A program made the position numbers and the translations under genes. Shown here piece after piece: positions 13,082 through 24,735 of a stretch of 64,000 nucleotides of DNA. Within the stretch, counting starts at the first letter, position 1. Each line of letters starts with the position of its first letter. The stretch is from contig KN817528.1 of the NCBI GenBank assembly GCA_000827495.1, forward strand, positions 372,001 through 436,000, given 5' to 3'. Source of the stretch: Hypholoma sublateritium FD-334 SS-4. Taxonomy: Eukaryota; Basidiomycota; Agaricomycetes; Agaricales; Strophariaceae. A model generated the notes under the pieces. That model had not been told where the DNA came from and searched no databases. It saw only the letters and a program-made list of their open reading frames with translations.

Positions 13082-14897
13082 TCAAGGTGCGCGTCGATTT
13101 TCTCCGATAGGGCTGCTTCTAGACTTCAGAGGCCTTTCCTTCTTCAGAGTTTTTTTCTTGACAGTCGGACTTGCCCACTTGGACTCGCTCCACCATGATG
13201 GCAAATACTCGGTTGACCTTCTATGTTCCTCTTCCAATCTTTCTTCATAGTCTTTGATTGCTGTCTTAGGCCAAAAAAGTGGATCCTGCAAAGCGAAGGA
13301 TAGGTTATAATTAACTATGCGAATTGACCATGTTTGCTTGTGACTTACCACGCTACATAGTTTGTTATAGGCTCTGCGCAAGTCGATATATCGTTCTACT
13401 GAGCGGTATTCTTCTGTGGTAAAAGGCCTGATGCACACGTCATCGTCTGTACGCAGTGCAGGAACTTTTGATACGGCTTCGATAGTCTCATACACTGGGA
13501 ATCTGTCAATGTCTGAAACAAGATTGTCAGTGATACCCTCCAGATTGACACGAAATGCACAAAGATACGAGCCTATGCAACCATTGTCGTCTCGCTCTGC
13601 AGAAGGCCACTTGTATCCAGGAGGCAATGGGAATAAGCCTGCAAGCTTAGCCTGTGTAGGTAATGAATTTATGAGGGGAAAACGGGCTGGGAATGACGTA
13701 CATGGGGCTCAAATGCCGGTACATAGAGGGTATATGTATACTCAGGTATGCCATCGGTGGTAGGCATTGTGTACTCTGCAGCGTAGAAAGGTATCATGAC
13801 AGGGAATGCTGCGAACTGCAATTAGGGTCAATTCTCGCATCTAACGTGCGTAGCGACGCAGGGTGCGTACTAGATCGAGTTTCAGGGTGGAAGTGAGAAT
13901 TATATCACCCTCGTGCATGAATTTTGATTGAGTGTCGGGGCAGGCGAGGCACATATCGATCAGGGCGAATGGTGAAATCGTGAAAGGCAAGCACTTGGCC
14001 TTCAGGCCATAAGGGTCGAGGCACTCGGCCAATGGGGACGGGTCTGGATATTTCCCGCCCGGCGTTAGATCCTCGAAGCTACCTGCCATTCTCTGTCCCG
14101 AAAGATTGTAAGGCGTAGCAGATCCTTACCCCGGGAACAAGCAATGTCAATTATCACGGGTCACCCAGAAAGAAGGACAATGTGAAGTACCAGGCATGAG
14201 TCTGTTAGAGACATAAGGATGAATGAAGTAACAAAATTGTCCTTGCAGCAGCACACACCTATTTTTGAAGGAAGTCCTCGTACTAGTCTGCAGTGGATTA
14301 CTGCATTAGAACGACGCAATAAACCAAGAATGTAGTGTCATACGAACAAACGTGGCCTTCGGAGTCATCGCGCCAAAGAAATAGGACGCAGACAGATTCC
14401 ATACTGGAAAATACAGAGCCTTGACGCGCAAAGGAGTTCGGCGTTTCTGAATTTGAGTCAAAAGCTGGACAAAGGGTCCGGCGCCTGCAGATTGCCAGTG
14501 GTAGAACAGTTTCGCGCGAATGCTAAGGTTCATGGCAAGGCTAGCCGCATCCATCAGCCCTTGAGCATCCCATGGGTCCAGGCGGAAATGGTATGCTATA
14601 AAGACTCGCTATTTAACCTTCAAAGTTCAAGACTAGTTGAGAGCTGTATCCCCACAGACCTCTGGCTTTTTTGAAAGTCTGGGTATGCAGTGGCGAAGGA
14701 GAAGTATCGGTTGAGATACTCGTTGACGCCGTTGTATATGTTCTTTCCAAATATCTGGAAAAGTGATAGAGCCTTCGTATTCGGGGAAGCATTGCAATTT
14801 GAATTGAGAAGGATTAGCGTCGGAGGCGCATGACGGCGACGCGGAACGAAATATTCCCTGGTCGATCGTCGCCGACCAGCGGACCGCGTTGCCACAT
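13082..14897 (-). CDS. conserved-looking hypothetical protein, multi-exon
   Basis: Not recognised. Coding character is seen in several minus-strand blocks joined by plausible introns: about 14897-14650 (Arg-rich start, then YNGVNEYLNRYFSFATAYPD), about 14590-14340 (AMNLSIRAKLFYHW, then RVKALYFPVW), 14090-13850 (MAGSFEDLTPGG, LPFTISPFALIDMCLACPD), about 13810-13690 (FPVMIPFYAAEYT) and 13627-13082. The repeated pattern of aromatic/proline hydrophobic segments (ALYFPVW, FPVMIPFYA) with an Arg-rich N-terminus suggests a mitochondrial or membrane protein; this is inference. The C-terminus is lysine/arginine-rich. The start is uncertain: the first block opens at a GTG in frame, and the nearest ATG (14897) is in another frame, so a first small intron or unseen exon is required. 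The gene is divergent from the J-protein gene with only about 115 bases between starts. Confidence 0.6.
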
Positions 14898-15012
14898 CAC
14901 GTGGAAACTGCTATAGCTATTTTGATCGGACACGTATTCACCATAATTTTATGCTAAGTGGTATTGCAACGTTGTGCTTATACCCCCCTGCCCTGCCTGT
15001 TTTCTCCCTTTC
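14898..15012. promoter_or_regulatory. compact divergent promoter
   Basis: About 115 bases separate the probable start of the minus-strand gene from the ATG of the ER J-protein gene. It includes AT-rich sequence (14932-14960) and a CT-rich leader (14985-15012). Shared regulation is possible but unproven. Confidence 0.4.
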
Positions 15013-16749
15013 ATGTTCTCGCTTTCATTTCTGGTGATTTTTGCCCTCGTGGCACTAGTTGCCGCGTCCGATTACTACAAAATTCTCGACGGTGCGCGTC
15101 CTTGCAGCTCGACAACTGCCAAGTGTTAATATGATATCACAGTCCACAAATCGGCCTCTGATAAGGACATTCGAGCCGCATATAAACGCCTGAGCAAGAA
15201 GTTTCATCCCGACAAGAATAAGGACCCAGACGCGGAAAATAGATTCGTAGATATTGCGCGAGGTGCGTACTACATCCTTTAACCAAGNCCGGCTCGCCTG
15301 ACGTGAATACCTGCAGCATACGAGGTTCTTTCAGACGAATCAGTGAGCACTATTTGTCGTGCATGACAAGCATTCGTCTGACGATATGCCTCAAAGAAAC
15401 GTCAAATATACGATAGACATGGAGAGGTGGGACCCACAAGCCGGAATATATAATCACAATGCTAACATGACGCGTATTTCCAGGAAGGACTAAAAGCACA
15501 CGAGGGAGGCCAGAATCAGCCAAACCCATTCGACGTGTTTCAGAACTTCTTTGGCGGACGTACGTGATTTGCGTTTCTCGATTTATTTCGTACTGACGCG
15601 ACTAGCGGTGCAGACCAACAACAGCAAGTCCGCCGAGGCCCATCATCTCTGACAGAATTCGAGGTATCCCTCGCAGATATGTGCGTACGTTCTTCGGACA
15701 TCCCGGGATATCCTTACAATAAAATCACAGTTACCAAGGCGCAAGCATAGACGTGAGCCCCACATTCCACCCTGCGTCGCTCAGATCACACCACTGAAAC
15801 TTTGGTAACAGTTTATGATCAAGAAACGCATTCTGTGCGATCATTGTAGAGGATCGGGAGCAGCGTCTGATGGCGATATCCACACATGTACGGGTTGCAA
15901 TGGTGCTGGCGTCAAGTTGGTCAAACAACAGGTGCGCCCTTCGCTTTGTGCCCGAGGAGTACATCCTATCAAACAGCGGGATCTTTAAAGATATTCCCGG
16001 GCATGTTCGCGCAAAGCCAAGTAACATGTAATGACTGTGGTGGGCGAGGAAAGGTCATAAAGAAAGTGTGCCCTCATTGTCAAGGACACAAAGTCATCGA
16101 TCACACCGCACATTACACCCTGGACATCACACCCGGCATGCCAGAAGGCCACGAAGTTGTGTTCGAGGGAGAGGCAGATGAGAGTCCCGACTGGGAACCG
16201 GGCAATGTCGTGCTGCGCGTGAGGAGCAAGAAAGAGAAGGGTGGCTGGAGGAGGAAGGAGACAAGTCTGTACTGGAAAGAGACGATTGGTATTGACGAGG
16301 TGTGTTTCCTTGATCTTCTGCCGTGCTACTTATTTATTGATGCTGCTTCAGGCTTTGCTCGGTTTCAGCAAGAATGTGACCCTTCTAGATGGCCGAAGTC
16401 TCGAGTTGGTGAGGACGGGCGTCACCCAACCAGGCAAGCACTCCCGCTTCATATCGTTTTCGAAAATCATAAATACTATTCATCAGGCTTTGTCCAAGTA
16501 ATTAAAGGAGAAGGAATGCCTGCATTTGGAAGGAAGGGCTCCAATGGGGACTTGTTCGTGGAGTACAACGTGGTTTTACCCGTTGAAATATCAACGGAGC
16601 TACGTCGAAGTAAGTCCCGGGCTTCATACAGTCTGCCAATTGTTGCTCAGTTACCGACCGACCTTCCCCGGAACTTACTGCTGACCATATCATTTGCAGA
16701 ATTAACAGATGCATTCCGCCATCCGTCATCAACACACGATGAACTATGA
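15013..16749 (+). CDS. SCJ1: ER luminal DnaJ chaperone, Scj1/ERdj3 type, with HDEL
   Basis: A J-domain cochaperone of BiP/Kar2 for folding and ER-associated degradation in the ER lumen. The ATG at 15013 begins a signal peptide (FSLSFLVIFALVALVAAS), followed directly by the J-domain start DYYKILD. Short introns interrupt the J-domain. It carries the HPD motif in KKFHPDKNKD, which activates the Hsp70 ATPase. A Gly/Phe-rich bridge (NPFDVFQNFFGG) follows. The zinc-finger-like region holds the repeats CDHCRGSG, CTGCNGAG, CNDCGGRG and CPHCQGH, which is the type I layout. The C-terminal substrate-binding domain continues to FVEYNVVLP. The protein ends in HDEL, the fungal ER retrieval signal, which fixes the compartment. 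One N base lies in an intron (15288). About ten exons; the length fits the family (about 370 residues). Confidence 0.93.
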
Positions 16750-17714
16750 TGTATCCCACTAGCATATTTTAATTGTGGAAATATTTATAATCTACTCACT
16801 TGTATTTACCCAGTCTGAAGCTAAGCCATTGAGCAAGATCGAAGAAAGACTTACGAACACCCAATTCTAATTTCTCAGAGAAATACATGACAAGGATGGG
16901 GGACCTACGCCTTTCCTCTCAGCAATCCCACAAAGTCAAGTTGATGACGTGAAAGGGAATGAATGATGCGCCCAGTTGTCTGAACTTGTTAGCAACGCCA
17001 GAACGGAACGCATGAAAGCTTGCACCGCTCGCTCTCGTATGCGTCGGTGATACATGATGCATAGATTGTTTGATGGCAGATTTTGGCGGGACCATGAGGT
17101 AGGAAGTCAATGACTTCATGTTCTCAATGCTGATTCATCATTTACCATCAACTCTCGGAAGGTCGATGAACACTTGCGAGTATAAGAAATGATTTTCTCA
17201 AGTGTTTGTAACGACCGCGATATCCCTCGGCTCCTCAACTTAATTCGGAGCAACAGGCGCCAATAGGTGCATGTATGTATAGTTCTCTCAAAGTCAGAAT
17301 TCTAAGTTGTATGCTTCGGGGCGACTACTGAATTTTCTGTAGTGAGAGCTATCTGGACCAATACTCAGGATTTCATCAATAATACGAGCAGAATGAGTTC
17401 ATTTACTCTCACCTGAGGCACTTCTCAAAGAACGATTGATGGATGTGCATCTTCTAGTTTCCATGGATATGTCGGGCAACTTTGAGGTGGAGACCCTCAG
17501 TAGTCTAAAAATATCGCAACGTTTTGATGCCAAGTACGCCAAGCCTACCTTTAATGGTTCAGGTACCTAAAAATAGCTGAGTATTAGTCTGCTCACTGCT
17601 CATCGCCAGAGCGCGGTGGTTGACGCTGTCAAAAATGCCAGTCAAGAGCTACCAATTATCTGGGTTTTCTTACAGCCTCGAACATATGATATGTCAGCCC
17701 ATATCTGCGATGTG
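16750..17714. other. intergenic, no gene seen
   Basis: No supportable ORF. The last part serves as promoter for the secreted-protein gene that follows. Confidence 0.55.
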
Positions 17715-17720
17715 TATAAA
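17715..17720 (+). promoter_or_regulatory. TATA box of secreted paralog 1
   Basis: TATAAA lies 79 bases before the conserved leader motif and about 250 bases before the ATG at 17966. A likely leader intron (about 17881-17935, GTATGT to CCAG) accounts for the long distance. Confidence 0.55.
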
Positions 17721-17798
17721 TACTACCACCTCTGGACAAAGGAAATCATCAACTCGCCTTTTCGTTTCTTCTCTTTCGTTCCAGCTCTTCGCTTTTTG

Positions 17799-17813
17799 TT
17801 CGGCCAGGTTGCC
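17799..17813 (+). promoter_or_regulatory. conserved leader motif, copy 1
   Basis: TTCGGCCAGGTTGCC is repeated exactly upstream of paralog 2 at 19861-19875, at a similar distance after its TATA box (79 versus 71 bases). It probably lies in the 5' untranslated region. Confidence 0.5.
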
Positions 17814-17965
17814 CATTCACAATCGTTATTCACTTGTTCAATCTCCTCCAGGGTAGGCCCTACATTGCAGCTTAAAGCAAGTATGTATTATCTTGTTCTT
17901 CCAAGATGCTAGTATACTGATGCGCACCCATCCAGACTTTGTTTTATCATCCATATTTCATCATC

Positions 17966-18705
17966 ATGTTCGCCAAATTTGCATCCGCTGTTGCCCTAGC
18001 TCTTTCAGTCCTCTCCTCCGGTGTCTCTGCGGCTGCTCTCCCCATTGAAAACACTGACCTTGGTGCGTACTTTTCAATGGTGTCTTTCGATTGATTAGTG
18101 CTGAACTATTTTTGCGATATAGTTGCCCGTGGATCCCGCTCATTCGACAACTATGGCGGATTCTCTTCTATGAACAACTTTGATAATTTCTACGGCTCCA
18201 ATAACTTTGACAACAGTCACTTCAGCTCGAGCTCCATTACCGTCGTAAAGCAGGAGCAAGAACTCGTATGCCACAGCGAGAGCATCACAATTATCCAGCA
18301 GCGCCTCCTTGTTCTCCAAGAAATGGCGAAGCGGTCAGTGACCACTCCAGGTGTATAAAATGATAATCACTCACAGTGGACCTTAATAGCATCATCACCG
18401 AGCAAGTCTGCGAAGTTGAGACGCAGACCATTGTCTTCGAACAGTTCCATTCGAGCTTGCACGGCTTCAGCCGAGACCTTAGGCGCTTCTCTGGCCGCGA
18501 TGTGGGGTACGACTCGAACATCGCTTCGCACTTCAGCAACTTCTACAACAGCGACGGCTCGCTTAGCACCAGTGACTTCGGATTCTCAGGCAGCGATCTC
18601 GGGCATTCGTATGTCGTCGCCTCCGGAAACAACTGGGGCAGAAACTCCCAGGTCTCCGTCGACAACGCCTACTCTGCTGCTCGCTCGGTAGTCACCCACT
18701 TTTAA
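17966..18705 (+). CDS. small secreted protein, tandem paralog 1
   Basis: No function recognised. The ATG at 17966 begins a clear signal peptide (FASAVALALSVLSSGVSA). Two introns (18063-18122 and one starting GTCAGTG near 18333) are at the same positions and phases as in the neighbouring paralog. The mature protein opens with an Asn/Phe/Gly/Ser-rich segment (NNFDNFYGSNNFDNSH), then a block with a cysteine (ELVCHSESITIIQQRLLVLQ). After intron 2 comes a second similar block (EQVCEVETQTIVFEQF), then SGRDVGYDSNIASHF and a Ser/Gly-rich end (DFGFSGSDLGHSYVVASGNNW). The two cysteine-centred glutamine-rich helical blocks may pair with each other. Length is about 205 residues. It is probably a cell-wall or extracellular protein; that is inference from the signal peptide and composition. 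Confidence 0.85.
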
Positions 18706-19784
18706 GCGCTCAGTGCCCTCCATAGGACCGCGGACGTCGATGGCGGGCTGACCGCTCGAGGACTCTCTTTCGAACTTCACATGGTATTATTTATGATGTA
18801 TGGACGATATACCTTAGTTTCCGGATGGCATTGATTGTGAACGACTTGCCTATTATTAGCCAAGGGTCATGATTTTACGATCTTGGTCTATTTTTATTCA
18901 ATTTTATAATGTACAAAGCTGCATTTTCACCCACTCAGAACCTTCGAGCACATGAACCTAAGCTCCTTTTGAAGCTGAGCCTGCTCGAAGAATCTTTCGA
19001 AGAATTTATATTGCAAAGTGGCAGTCCTGCCAATTGCTTTTGCATAACTTTCGAATCGTGATATATCTGACCATTTTTGTCCGTCCGAACTGGTGGCCAT
19101 GGTAAATACTGAGTTTGGACCGAGTTGACCGCTGCAATTCTCAAGACTACTGAAGTTCCGGGAATTATTAGCTCGGTCACTGTTCGCTATGGCACACAAC
19201 TACTAGAAAGTTGATGCAACAAACACCGACTCGTGATATCCTTGCATTGATCTGCTCCTTCGAGCAGGAGGAGTTCTTTGATGGAAAGCCATTGAATGGG
19301 AGCCTTGTACGGCCACAAACCTGCACAGAATTCAAATCTTAAGGCTTGAAGGGCTTGAAGCTTGAAGGTGGGGGGCCCTAAAGGTGATAAAAATAAATAG
19401 CGTGAGAATTTTGACTGACCAACTCGCGACCAACCTTGACTCCCTCATATTGACTCGACGGATGAAAGGTACTACATACACGCATACCAAAGCTTCCGGA
19501 ACGAGTTTAAATTTCTATAAAACCAGTTGAGTGGTCAGGCGCTTACGACACCGTCGTCGTGTTGCCGTATAAAACCATAGAAACTGACTACTTATTTCTG
19601 ACCGAAGATTATCCCAGGCGAACCCGAAATCGCCAATGATATGCGTCTTGGTTGTGTCTTGGATTCCTGGAAGGCACTACTTCTGGCTAGGGATTTTTCT
19701 CAGGCGGGAAAACAGTGTTTATTACTCGCGATCTCCATGGATGCGCGTGAAGCTGATCAATGATCCTGTTTCCATCGTCGATGG
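18706..19784. other. intergenic between secreted paralogs
   Basis: No supported gene. It holds a short AAGGCTTGAAGGGCTTGAAG direct repeat (about 19340-19360), similar to the run at 37698-37732. The end of the stretch is the promoter of paralog 2. Confidence 0.5.
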
Positions 19785-19790
19785 TATAAA
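19785..19790 (+). promoter_or_regulatory. TATA box of secreted paralog 2
   Basis: TATAAA lies about 200 bases before the ATG at 19987 and 71 bases before the shared leader motif. Confidence 0.55.
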
Positions 19791-19860
19791 GGATACAGAA
19801 GGATGACTGAGGGGGTGAGCATTCTCTTCGAATACAGCCCTTCATTCGTTCATTCTTTTC

Positions 19861-19875
19861 TTCGGCCAGGTTGCC
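19861..19875 (+). promoter_or_regulatory. conserved leader motif, copy 2
   Basis: An exact 15-base match to 17799-17813, flanked by similar CT-rich sequence in both copies. Confidence 0.5.
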
Positions 19876-19986
19876 TTTCTCCCTTCAATCAATTCTTTGT
19901 CACTTGCTTCACCTTGCGGGACAAATTAGATTTTTTTCAAGCAATACCTGCCTAGATCTTTCACCACACTCATTCATCATTTCGAA

Positions 19987-20729
19987 ATGATCTTTTCCGT
20001 TGCAACAACTTTTTCACTGCTATGCTTTGCCACAGGGGCGCTGTCTTCGCCTCTGTCGAGCTTGAGACACCGGACGACTGGTAAGTGAACCATCTTCACG
20101 TCGCATCTTCAATTTAACTCATGTTTTCATTCTTGTAGCCAGTGTTCCTGATATCTCCTTCGACAACTGGGGGGGACTGTCTTCTTTGAACGGATTCGAC
20201 AACTTCTATGGGTCGAATAACTTCTACGGGTCCAGTAACGAACAAGTTGTCATCGTCGAAGAAGAGCAAGTCTGTCATACCCAGAGCGTGGAAATTATCC
20301 AGCAGCAACTAGCAATTATCCAGGAATTTTCCAAGAGGTCAGTGAATCAATTTGTTTGCCAAAGAGTTCTATGCTGACTATGTTTGGTATCTTAGGATCA
20401 TATTGCAACAGATTTGCGATGTGGAAACCCAGGTCATTGTGCTCCAGCAATTCAGAGGCGGACTTCAGCAGTTCCAGAGCGATGTCACCCGTCAATCTAG
20501 CCGCGACATTGGTTATGACCAAAGCGTTTCCGAGCTCATCGTTCAAATTCTGCAATCGGACGGTTCCCTGAATTCCAACAGCTTTGGATTCAGCGGTACC
20601 GATGTCGGCAAGAACCTCGTCGTTCCGAGCGGGTCGAACTGGAACAATGATTCGTCTCCCAAAAATATCAGCACTATTCTCCAGACTATTCACAACGGAA
20701 CTAACTCGACCGTCCCGTCGAGTAGATAA
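19987..20729 (+). CDS. small secreted protein, tandem paralog 2
   Basis: Paralog of the gene at 17966, same strand, with two introns at matching positions. The signal peptide is MIFSVATTFSLLCFATGALS. Shared landmarks are NGFDNFYGSNNFYGSSN, then EEQVCHTQSVEIIQQQLAI, then after intron 2 QQICDVETQVIVLQQF, SSRDIGYDQSVSELI and SFGFSGTDVGKNLVVPSGSNW. Both copies keep one cysteine in each glutamine-rich block and the SRD/GRD-I/V-GYD motif, so the fold is probably under selection. The C-terminus is unique and has N-x-S/T sites (NISTILQ, NGTNST). About 210 residues. No function known; a cell-surface or extracellular role is inferred. Confidence 0.85.
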
Positions 20730-21272
20730 ACCGCGAACTCGGAAAAGCCTTATTCGCTGAGTGCATAGATTACCAGGCCGGTATGGGGGAGGGGGGGGGG
20801 CACATTTTCGCTTTATGTATGGTAACATCTTATGCGTGGACTGGCATTTGATTTGGACTTTAGGGACTTTCTGCAAACCTTCTGTACTAGCACTTACATA
20901 CACTCACCGTCGGGGTCGGGTAGCATTTGTATTAGCTTTACAACGATATTTGCTTTCGACGTAACATCAAACTTTTCACCGTCGGATTTACATAAATAAT
21001 AATCAAGTATGCGCATAGGTATTGGTATATGTACTTTTGCTTTTACTTAAGGTTACAAGTTGACATCAACTTGACCTAAAGGCTGAGCGCTGAACCCTGG
21101 CTAAACCGACTTTCATGTGGCACAAGTCCATCAATTCGAGCGGCCCGCAAATGATAATTTCCCCATCAGGTTGTTTTGGATTCGGCCTTCTCCGCTCGGC
21201 TGAATGTCTGTCAGATCTGGGGCAGCCAAGCTCGACGATCCTTACCTTATACTTCCTTGTACAATAGCAAAT
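20730..21272. other. intergenic upstream of CUL3
   Basis: No gene seen. It contains a run of G (about 20785-20799) and AT-rich sequence. The end of the stretch is the CUL3 promoter. Confidence 0.5.
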
Positions 21273-24255
21273 ATGGCTGGTAGGACATCCTGCACACGTT
21301 TATTGAAAAGCAAACTAATAAAGGTGTACTCAGCTCCTCGTCGCGGAAGGCCAAAGATTGTATGTTTTCTTTATATGACTCGTATCTGCCAGAAATTCAG
21401 TATATACTGACCGAGGTACACCCGTCTTTCAGATGGTTCCACGCAAGGTAACCAAAATACGTGTATGCGTTATTCTTTGCTCATTTGCTTTGTAGCATGG
21501 GCCAGAAATCGATATTGCGAAGACCTGGGAAGAGCTATCCAAGAACATCCGCGAAATCCAGAACCATAACGCTGCTAACCTTTCATTCGAGGAGAACCAT
21601 CGTTACGCATACAACATGGTACTGTACAAGCACGGAGAGATTCTCTACAACGGAGTCCGTACCTTGGTAATCGAGAACTTGGATACGTTAGCTCGTGACG
21701 AGATCGTTCCTGCTTTCCCGACTGGCATGAAAGACCCGAACATGCAGAACGACGAGGAAGAACTATTACTGAAAGCACTGAGAAAGGTGTGGGACGACCA
21801 CAGAAGTAACATGGTCAGATTAGGGCAGATTCTCAAATACATGGTGAGTTTGGACTCCAAAACTGTTTGGCGTGCGGTTAATCTGGGTGTTTAAGGATCG
21901 TACCTACATTAAACCAGCAGGTGTTCCGGACACAAACGACTTGGGTCTCCAACTTTTTCTCTCCCACATCATTTGCTCTCCAATAAAAGAACACCTTGTT
22001 AGTGCAATCCTCAATCAAGTTCGCCATGAACGTGATGGCGATGTAATACATCGGTCGACCGTGAAGGGCTGCGTTGATGTATTCCTTAGTCTGGAAGTTG
22101 ATAGAGATGGAACGACGGTATACAAGCGAGATCTTGAGCCCGTTTTCTTGAAAGAAAGTCAAGATTTCTACGAGATGGAAGGAGAACGTCTACTCAACTC
22201 ATGCGATGCACCTCAATTTTTGCGCTTGGTAAATATCATATCATTCTACGCCAACTTTTCTGACATGAATCAGGCAGAGGAACGTTTTGAGGCCGAGCAA
22301 TCTCGAACAAATCACTATCTATCAAGCCAGACCACCCAACCGCTTCTGCAAATTCTCAAAGACAGGATTTTGACACCTCACATCGACACGGTAATCTCCA
22401 AAGAGAATTCAGGGTTGGACGTGATGATTGACAATAACAAATTCGACGATCTTTCTCGCCTATTTCGTCTTTGTCGGATGATGTCAAAAGGGATGCAAGT
22501 CCTCCAGAGTGCGCTCAAGAGGTCCATCATCCGTCGCGGAAAAGCCATCAACCATATATCTCTCGGAGACGACCTCGCTGAAGCTGAAGAGAACGAAGCG
22601 AAGACGAAAGGGAAGAGTAATACTCGAAACACGAATTTGGGAATCCAGCCAGCAATCACATGGGTGCAGGATGTCCTCGAGGTCAAGGACAAATTTGATT
22701 TAGTGTGGACTACGTCCTTCCAGAATAATCGGGAGGTAGAAATAGCATTAAACGACGTATGTTATCCTGTCACCCTACCTCTTGATGAGTGTTCTGACAA
22801 ATTGATTACTCAGGCCTTTGGCACGTTCGTAAACCTCAACGAAAAATGCTCGGAGTTCATCTCATTGTTTATTGATGACCATCTGAAACGAGGTATTAAG
22901 GGTGTATGTCGTTTTCTGTGCTCAGGCTCTGTTGGCATCCTAACAGTACCATCCTAGAAATCGGAACTGGAAGTCGAGGCTATCCTGGACAAGACAATCA
23001 CCATCTTCCGATTTATCTCGGAGAAAGACGTCTTCGAGAGATACTACAAGGGACATCTGGCTAAACGATTGCTCTACGGACGCTCGGTGTCCGACGATGC
23101 AGAGCATAATATGCTCACGAAGCTGAAAGTTGAATCCGGTGTTCAATTTACTCAGAAGATGGAAGGCATGTTCAACGACATGCGGATATCTGCCGATACC
23201 ACGAAGTCATATCTGGAACATGTTTCCAAAACCACGGTACGTATCTGCAGGTCTCTGAAGGAATATCTACTTATTCACCCATTAGGCGCCCGAGATTGAA
23301 CTCAATGTCACTGTGATGACCTCGAATGCTTGGCCCATGGCCAGTAATTCCGCTGCGTGCATTTTACCGCCACAGATGGACAAGGCATGCAAATCATTTG
23401 AACAATTTTATCACTCAAAACATTCCGGCAGACGTCTAGACTGGCAGTTAGCGTTAGGCAACGCCGACGTGCATGTCAGATTCAAGGACAAGTTGCACGA
23501 ACTCAATGTCTCTACCATGGCTTTGGTCATTTTGCTCCTTTTCGAACACCTTGGAGACGACGAAAAGTTAGCATATATAGTAAGTCGTAGTATATGGTAT
23601 TCATTCTAATATCTCTCATCATTTTACAAATAACAGGACATCCGAGAAGCAACACGAATTGAGGACGTGGAGCTTAAACGTCAGCTACAGTCTTTAGCGT
23701 GTGCTAAGTTCAAGATATTGCTCAAGTACCCAGCGAGTCGTAATGTGGATCCAGAGGACACGTTTACATTCAACAGCAACTTTTCATGCTCTATGAGAAA
23801 AATTAAAGTCGGTACTGTGTCAAACAAAGTGGAGAACAAGGAAGAAAGGAAAGAGACCAGAGAGCGTGTTGAAGAAGAGAGGAGATACCAGACCGATGTA
23901 AGCTGCGTCGCATTTCTGCTCTTTTGGTTTTTTTTTGCTTGTGTCTAATATCTCTCACATTAGGCATGTATTGTCCGTATAATGAAAGATAGGAAGCACA
24001 TGAAGCACAACGATCTCATAACGCAAGTCACTGCTCAACTCACAAGCAAGTTCTTGCCCGAACCGATGGTTATCAAGAAGCGTATAGAACATCTAATAGA
24101 GGTGAGCCTGTTCAACTAAGATGGCCTCCATGCATGCCTGAAGGGTATCTAGAAAGAGTATCTGGAACGCTGCGAGGACAGGAAATCATATAATTATGTG
24201 GTAGGTCCGGTACTATTCCTTGCTCCCTTTTGTTGACCGGCATTCGCAGGCATAA
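21273..24255 (+). CDS. CUL3: Cullin-3, ubiquitin ligase scaffold
   Basis: Scaffold of BTB-adaptor RING ubiquitin ligases (CRL3). I place the start at 21273: a tiny 7-base exon (ATG GCT G), a 54-base intron, then PRRGRPKI, a 15-base exon (MVPRK), and the body from [14 protein letters not shown]. Thirteen exons join in frame to 775 residues, near the human CUL3 length. Visible parts are the N-terminal cullin repeats with [26 protein letters not shown] (split here: [15 protein letters not shown], then [11 protein letters not shown]), which is CUL3-like. The cullin homology domain has [14 protein letters not shown]. The C-terminal Nedd8 domain has [13 protein letters not shown], whose lysine in RIMK is the expected neddylation site. 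The end YNYVA matches the CUL3 C-terminus; its last two codons (GCA TAA) sit in a final 6-base coding exon after an intron. A Lys/Glu-rich stretch near [18 protein letters not shown] is normal for the family. Confidence 0.95.
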
Positions 24256-24735
24256 GCTATTTCCCCAACTCATATGTATACCACACACATTGTATCAATA
24301 ATCAATATCAGCATTTATCATCATCCGGCTATTATCCTCGCTATCGTCTTTTAAAGTCGTACTTAATACACATTCCACCATCGATGCTGGAAATACGCAC
24401 CAAAAAGCACCATTCATGGACGAACCAAGGCGTGCTCGGCTCGGGATTATTTCATCATACCATACTCAGGGTTGGCCGACGTAACAGACGTAAGAACTTG
24501 GTAAGAACAAGGACATAAGCAACGATTCGTGGCAACGCTTTTGTTAGGCCACTCCGCCAAACAACACGTCGATACATTCGCGTTTCATCATTGTCTAGTT
24601 TTGGAAACCTTCGCTCTGCATTTGTTGGTAAGTTGCGAGCCCTTTAACGAGAACCTTTTAGTTTGTTTCCTTTGTCCTGTCTGTCTTTTTATTTTCCCCT
24701 TTTCCTTTCTGCGTTCGGCCTGGAGCCAACACTGC
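24256..24735. other. intergenic; leader of surface-protein gene
   Basis: No independent gene. The final 120 bases are pyrimidine-rich and open in frame with the next gene, encoding a hydrophobic run that could be mistaken for a signal peptide, but no in-frame ATG precedes it. Confidence 0.5.
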
